From NCBI GenBank assembly GCA_002450985.1, contig DKBA01000215.1:22116-30778 (forward strand): a DNA stretch of 8,663 nt, given 5' to 3'. Origin of the DNA: Acidimicrobiia bacterium UBA6912. Lineage in GTDB: Bacteria > Actinomycetota > Acidimicrobiia > Spongiisociales > UBA5794. The notes beneath the pieces were generated by a model. That model saw nothing but the letters and a program-made list of their open reading frames with translations. It was not told the origin of the DNA and did not search any database. Shown piece by piece: positions 5,416-8,663 of this stretch; the stretch's first letter is position 1; the number at the start of each line of letters is the position of its first letter. The translations under genes and the position numbers were made by a program.

Positions 5416-6762
5416 CTACGGGAGCGCGTCCCACAGGGAGCGGTCGTCGAGGCCGAGGCGCCACACCGCCCAGCCGCTGAGGCCGTACTCGGCGACGAAC
5501 GCGAGACGATCGGCGACGACGTCCTGCTCCGCCCAGTAGAAGCGGCCGTCCGAGAGCTCGACGCGGTCCACGCCGAACTGCGGGTCGGGTGTCCGGACCC
5601 CGTCCCGCTGCGCCATCGACCCGATGGCGAGCGCTCGCGGCGCATCGAGCTCGTTGGGGTCCCAGATCCGGCCGTAAGCGGGGATGCCGAGCATCACCGC
5701 GTGTGGATCGGCGAAGCGGAGCGCATAGACGATCAGCTCCTCCACCCACAGCGGCGACGCCACCGGACCGGCCGGGCGGAAGCGGTTGTGCTGGTCGTAC
5801 GCCATCAGCACCGTGTAGTCGACGGCGGCGGCGAGCCGGCGGCGCTGCGGGGCCGTCGACCAGAACGCGAGCTCGACGGGCGTCACGTCCCAGCGATCGC
5901 TCTTGGGGACGAGGTCGTACGAGACCACGCCTCCCCACTCGCGGACGGCAGCCGCGATCTCCTCGACCCACATCGAGAAGGCCTCGGCGTCCTCGTTGCG
6001 GAAGCCCTCGACGTCGATGTTGAGCCCGTCGGCGCCGAGCGCGGCAGCGGCATCGGCGAGCGCCTGCGCCGTTGCCCGGCGCTTCTCCACGTCGGTGAGG
6101 AGCAGGTGGAGCCCGTCGGCATCGATGCCCTGCACGGCCGGCCACACCGCGACACCGCGATCGTGCGACGCCGCGACGTAGGCGGCATCACCGCCGCCGC
6201 GTAGCTCTCCCTCTGCATCGATCGACCACCACAGCGGCGAGGTGACGGTGACCTCCGGGGCGGCGGCGAGCCGGTCGAGGTACTCGGCGGTGTCGCCCTG
6301 CGACTGCCAGGCGAGCACGTGGCGATCGGGCGTGCCCTCCACGTCCCGCCACGGCTGTACGACGGTGCCGTGCGGCGCACCGGGGTCGACGGGCTGCGTC
6401 CATGTGACCTCGGTGGGACGGCCATCCGGATCGACGTAGGTGAACCGGGCCGGCGCCGGCTCGGTGAGGAAGACGGTCAAAGACGGCGCGTCGTCGCTGA
6501 CCGCACCGGCCACCTCCCCATCGAGCTCGACGGAGATGGTGACGCCGCCACGGGTGGCGAGCCGTTCGAACTCGTGGAGCGTCAGCTCGACGGCCACCGC
6601 GGGGAGGGTGGTGGTCGTGGCCGCCATCGTCGTGGTTGAGGTCTGCGGCAACGACGTGAGCGCCGTCGACGTGGTCGAAGGGGGTGCGGCGCCGGTCGCG
6701 AACGAACACGCCCCGGTGACGAGGCTGCACACCGCGACGAGAGTCAGGCGGCTGCGACGCAT
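5416..6762 (-). CDS. GH18-type glycoside hydrolase lipoprotein (SleL/YaaH-like)
   Basis: This is a 448-residue secreted protein. A signal peptide (MRRSRLTLVAVCSLVTGAC) ends in a lipobox with Cys19, predicting a lipid anchor on the outer face of the membrane. A Thr/Ser/Pro-rich linker follows (about 30-53), then a region of unclear fold, then a GH18 barrel from about residue 150. Barrel landmarks are DGLNIDVEGF (245-254, with catalytic Glu252), the MAYD motif (320-323), GIPAYGRIW (359-367) and GWAVWRLGLDD (430-440). The Asn in the DxxDxDxE position is usual in the spore-cortex/SleL-like subgroup, so peptidoglycan or another N-acetylhexosamine polymer is a likely substrate; this is inferred. 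The ATG at 6762 is chosen because the signal peptide starts there; a GTG 13 codons upstream is less likely. It follows the prenyltransferase gene on the same strand after 139 bp. Confidence 0.88.
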   Translation of the reverse strand: MRRSRLTLVAVCSLVTGACSFATGAAPPSTTSTALTSLPQTSTTTMAATTTTLPAVAVELTLHEFERLATRGGVTISVELDGEVAGAVSDDAPSLTVFLTEPAPARFTYVDPDGRPTEVTWTQPVDPGAPHGTVVQPWRDVEGTPDRHVLAWQSQGDTAEYLDRLAAAPEVTVTSPLWWSIDAEGELRGGGDAAYVAASHDRGVAVWPAVQGIDADGLHLLLTDVEKRRATAQALADAAAALGADGLNIDVEGFRNEDAEAFSMWVEEIAAAVREWGGVVSYDLVPKSDRWDVTPVELAFWSTAPQRRRLAAAVDYTVLMAYDQHNRFRPAGPVASPLWVEELIVYALRFADPHAVMLGIPAYGRIWDPNELDAPRALAIGSMAQRDGVRTPDPQFGVDRVELSDGRFYWAEQDVVADRLAFVAEYGLSGWAVWRLGLDDRSLWDALP

Positions 6763-6841
6763 GCGGTCATGTTGGTGCGGCCAGGGAGGAAGCGGAAGCA
6801 CCTACCCCGCACGCTGCGCTCAGATCGTCGCGGCGGGTACG

Positions 6842-6891
6842 GACACCCCTCAGCGCGGCCGCGCCGGGCGGCTCCCCCGAAGGGGAGCCAT
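6842..6891 (+). repeat. Dispersed GACACCCC/G-run hairpin repeat, copy 2
   Basis: GACACCCC, CAGCGCGG, a GCGCGGCCGCGC palindrome (6854-6865), then GGCTCCCC-CGAA-GGGGAGCC and AT follow the same order as copy 1 at 5210-5269. The spacing and inner stem differ but the hairpin core GCTCCCC...GGGGAGCCAT is shared. It occupies the gap between the prenyltransferase and GH18 genes. Confidence 0.5.
6870..6889 (-). terminator. UUCG-capped hairpin after the prenyltransferase gene
   Basis: On the minus strand the RNA would read GGCUCCCC-UUCG-GGGGAGCC, an 8-bp perfect stem closed by the very stable C(UUCG)G tetraloop, 12 nt after the gene's TGA. The position and stability suit a terminator, although no U-tract follows. 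It is also the core of the dispersed repeat, so the repeat may serve as the terminator. Confidence 0.5.
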
Positions 6892-6901
6892 CGAACGCGG
6901 C

Positions 6902-7684
6902 TCACTTCCCGAAGCGGCGTTCCCGCTGGGTGAAATCGCGCAGGGCGCGCAGGAAGTCGACGCGGCGGAACGCCGGCCAGAAGACGTCGACGAAGGCGTA
7001 CTCGGCGTAGGCGCTCTGCCACAGCAGGAACCCGGAGAGGCGGGCCTCGCCCGAGGTGCGGATCACCAGATCGGGGTCGGGGAGGTCGGCGGCGTACATG
7101 TGTTTCGCCAACCCGTCCGCATCGATGTGCGCAGGCAACTCCTCGGGCAGCACCCCCTCGTCGAGGAGCGAGCCGACCAGTTCCCGCGCCGCATCCACGA
7201 TCTCCTGGCGGCCCGCATACCCGAGCGCGATGGTCACCCGTCGAGCGCCCGTGGGGCACGCCTCCTGGAGGCGTTTGGCGGCATCGACGAGATGGTCCGG
7301 CAGGAGATCGAGGGAGCCGATGAAGCGGACCGCCACCGGATGCTCGGCGAGGGCATCCGGGATCCGGGCGAACAGCTCAACGAGCACGTCGTAATAGGGT
7401 TCGAGCTCCTCGGCAGGGCGACTCAGGTTCTCCTTGGACAGCAGCCAGCACGTGACGGCGGGGATCTGGAGCTCTTCGGCCCACCCGAGGAACTCGACGA
7501 ATTTCGCCATCCCCACCCGGTACGAGGAAGCGTAATCGGGCAGCCCCTCCGTACGCGCATAGCGACGGTGCCCATCGTGAATCACACCGATGTGGCGGGG
7601 GAGCCGCGAGCGATCGAGGTGCTGGAGGATGCGTCTCTCGTATGCGCGATAGAGCGGCCGTTTGATCGTCTCTTTTACCTTCAT
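6902..7684 (-). CDS. uppS: Cis-prenyltransferase (isoprenyl transferase, UppS / Z-FPP synthase family)
   Basis: This 260-residue enzyme condenses isopentenyl diphosphate onto an allylic diphosphate in the cis configuration, making the lipid carrier (or its short precursor) for cell-wall synthesis. Family motifs are HIGVIHDGHRRYAR (31-44, catalytic Asp37), LLSKENLSRP (81-90), GYAGRQEIVDA (155-165) and RTSGEARLSGFLLWQSAYAEY (209-229, which binds the diphosphate of the homoallylic substrate). The LLS-ENL and GY-GR forms resemble the mycobacterial short-chain enzyme (Rv1086 type) more than the E. coli type, so the product may be Z,E-farnesyl diphosphate; this is inferred. The first motif reads DGH where DGN is almost universal. 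The start ATG has a weak GAGGA only 3-4 nt upstream. A UUCG-capped hairpin follows the stop. Confidence 0.92.
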   Translation of the reverse strand: MKVKETIKRPLYRAYERRILQHLDRSRLPRHIGVIHDGHRRYARTEGLPDYASSYRVGMAKFVEFLGWAEELQIPAVTCWLLSKENLSRPAEELEPYYDVLVELFARIPDALAEHPVAVRFIGSLDLLPDHLVDAAKRLQEACPTGARRVTIALGYAGRQEIVDAARELVGSLLDEGVLPEELPAHIDADGLAKHMYAADLPDPDLVIRTSGEARLSGFLLWQSAYAEYAFVDVFWPAFRRVDFLRALRDFTQRERRFGK

Positions 7685-7776
7685 GGTTCCTCATCGCCCC
7701 CAGATAAAGAGGTTGCCCGGCGGATCAGCGGCGGGTCGATTTGTGGCATCATTGCGTCAAAGCCGTTCCGCAACGT

Positions 7777-7781
7777 GGAGG
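7777..7781 (+). promoter_or_regulatory. Ribosome-binding site of the small basic protein gene
   Basis: GGAGG lies 10 nt before the ATG at 7792 and 16 nt before the next in-frame ATG (7798), so the first start is chosen. This gene therefore has a leader, unlike its leaderless-looking neighbours. Confidence 0.55.
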
Positions 7782-7791
7782 TTGCCAGCCC

Positions 7792-8181
7792 ATGCCAATG
7801 AGCAAGGAACACAAAGACGCGCTCGCTCGTGGGCGCCGCGAGGCTCGCGCCATCAAGGCGTACCTCGAAGCCCTCGGTAATCGGCGGCCGGGACGCCCGG
7901 TCACTCCGGAGAGTCTCCAGGCGAGGATCGACCGGCTCGACGAGAAACTCGCCGCCGAGACGGACCCCCTCAAGAAGGTGGATCTCGTCCAACAGCGGCT
8001 CGACGCCGTCGAAGCGCTGAAGCGCGTCGAGGCCTCTGCGGACCTCGACGCACTCGAAGAGGGATTCATCGACCACGCAAAGGGATACTCGGAGCGAAAA
8101 GGCATCTCCTACGCCGCATGGCGCGAAGCGGGGGTGCCGGCCGGTGTGCTGCGCAAGGCGGGCCTTTCGCGGACATCCTGA
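7792..8181 (+). CDS. Uncharacterised small basic, helical protein
   Basis: This is a 129-residue protein with no signal peptide or membrane segment. The N-terminal 35 residues are strongly basic (KEHKDALARGRREARAIK) and end in a GRP turn (RRPGRPVTP, 31-39), slightly like an AT-hook but not a full one. Residues about 40-80 are heptad-like and probably form a coiled coil (ARIDRLDEKL... VQQRLDAVEALKRV). The C-terminal ERKGISYAAWREAGVPAGVL (101-120) could be a small helix-turn-helix-like unit. I recall similar proteins in many actinobacterial genomes, without known function. A nucleic-acid-binding role is a guess from charge alone. GGAGG at 7777-7781, 10 nt upstream, favours the ATG at 7792 over the one two codons later. 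It is divergent from the prenyltransferase gene (107-bp gap) and ends 2 bp from the converging AtuA-like gene. Confidence 0.8.
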   Translation: MPMSKEHKDALARGRREARAIKAYLEALGNRRPGRPVTPESLQARIDRLDEKLAAETDPLKKVDLVQQRLDAVEALKRVEASADLDALEEGFIDHAKGYSERKGISYAAWREAGVPAGVLRKAGLSRTS

Positions 8182-8183
8182 CC

Positions 8184-8663
8184 TCATGAGGCCACCAGCC
8201 TCTCGGGAACGTCGACGAGACGAGCCCTGAGGTACTCGGCAAGCGCCTTCGCCTGGGGATCCCATTTGGGCGACGAAGCGACGCCTTCGCCGAGGTAACC
8301 GCGCAGGATGAAGTTGACCGCACGCAGTCGGGGGAACACATAGCGTTCGACCGCGAGTGAAGCGACCGCCTCGGGAAGCAGCTTCCCGAGGCGGTCGCTC
8401 GTGAGATACCCCGTCAACCAGGCAAAGGCATCGTCTGAGCGCGTCCACACGCCCACGTTGGCGTCCCCTCCCTTGTCACCGGATCGGGCCCCGACAACGC
8501 GCCCCAGCGGGATACGAACCGTTGGCTCCGCGGGGGGTGGATCGAGGGGCACATCGTCTCCGGATTCTGCCAAAGAGACCTGGGCCGGAACCACCGCATG
8601 GGAAGGCGCCGGGGCAACGGTGAGCACCTCGTCACCGACCTCGACCGTCGTCTCCCGCTGCGG
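8184..8663 (-). CDS. AtuA-family protein, C-terminal part (gene runs off the window)
   Basis: Only the last 159 residues are visible; the frame stays open to the right edge, so the GTG at 8627 is not the true start. The sequence matches the end of the acyclic terpene utilization AtuA family (DUF1446): a GDEVLTVAPAP segment closing the main domain, a Pro-rich linker, then the AtuA-like C-terminal domain with IPLGRVVGARSGDKGGDANV (about residues 51-70 of the visible part) and RYVFPRLRAVNFILRGYLGEG. Full members are usually well over 500 residues. In Pseudomonas, AtuA is required for citronellol/geraniol catabolism, but its exact reaction is not settled; in actinobacteria these genes often sit beside acyl-CoA carboxylases. 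Neighbouring genes to the right would decide the pathway. The stop is 2 bp from that of the converging small basic protein gene. Confidence 0.85.
   Translation of the reverse strand, partial: PQRETTVEVGDEVLTVAPAPSHAVVPAQVSLAESGDDVPLDPPPAEPTVRIPLGRVVGARSGDKGGDANVGVWTRSDDAFAWLTGYLTSDRLGKLLPEAVASLAVERYVFPRLRAVNFILRGYLGEGVASSPKWDPQAKALAEYLRARLVDVPERLVAS

Noticed and set aside
4200..5645. A 481-codon minus-strand frame across the phosphatase gene and repeat island
   Set aside because: It is antisense to an enzyme with intact catalytic motifs, and its middle is just translated tandem heptads and hairpins without stops.

Overview
This window is high-GC (roughly two thirds G+C by eye), tightly packed bacterial chromosome. 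Several things point to Actinomycetota, perhaps an Acidimicrobiia-like lineage: GTG starts, a cis-prenyltransferase of the mycobacterial short-chain type, and several genes that begin 7-8 nt after a TANNNT -10 box, as leaderless actinobacterial transcripts do. The lineage is an inference and cannot be settled from this sequence alone. Nothing here looks like phage, a plasmid, an insertion sequence or a CRISPR array.

Layout. Bases 1-552 hold no gene I can support, but contain several strong hairpins and one end of a dispersed repeat. Next, on the minus strand, lie a class I-type polyphosphate kinase 2 (553-1497) and a compact operon read pyrE (2921-3454) -> two-helix membrane protein (2337-2924) -> nfo/endonuclease IV (1572-2336). 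The pyrE/membrane-protein junction is an ATGA overlap, and the nfo GTG directly follows the preceding stop. On the plus strand, divergent from pyrE, come a SAM-dependent methyltransferase (3562-4323) and a histidine-phosphatase (phosphoglycerate-mutase-like) enzyme (4422-5108).

Bases 5109-5415 are a gene-free repeat island: two seven-base tandem arrays flank GC-rich hairpins. On the minus strand follow a GH18-type glycoside hydrolase lipoprotein (5416-6762) and a cis-prenyltransferase of the UppS/Z-FPP synthase family (6902-7684). A second copy of the hairpin repeat lies between them. A small uncharacterised basic, coiled-coil protein (7792-8181, plus) is divergent from the prenyltransferase. 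It converges, with only 2 bp between stops, on the 3' end of an AtuA-family gene that runs off the right edge (8184-8663, minus).

Functionally this is mostly housekeeping: pyrimidine synthesis (PyrE), base-excision repair (endonuclease IV), polyphosphate-dependent nucleotide phosphorylation (PPK2), cell-wall or isoprenoid lipid synthesis (UppS family) and a probable envelope polysaccharide hydrolase. I see no convincing new multi-gene system. The most interesting signals are non-coding: the dispersed hairpin repeats with their heptad arrays, the repeated leaderless-promoter architecture (including an identical 10-bp CGGGTACCCT box at the same distance from two unrelated starts), and an atypical DGH in the prenyltransferase active-site motif.
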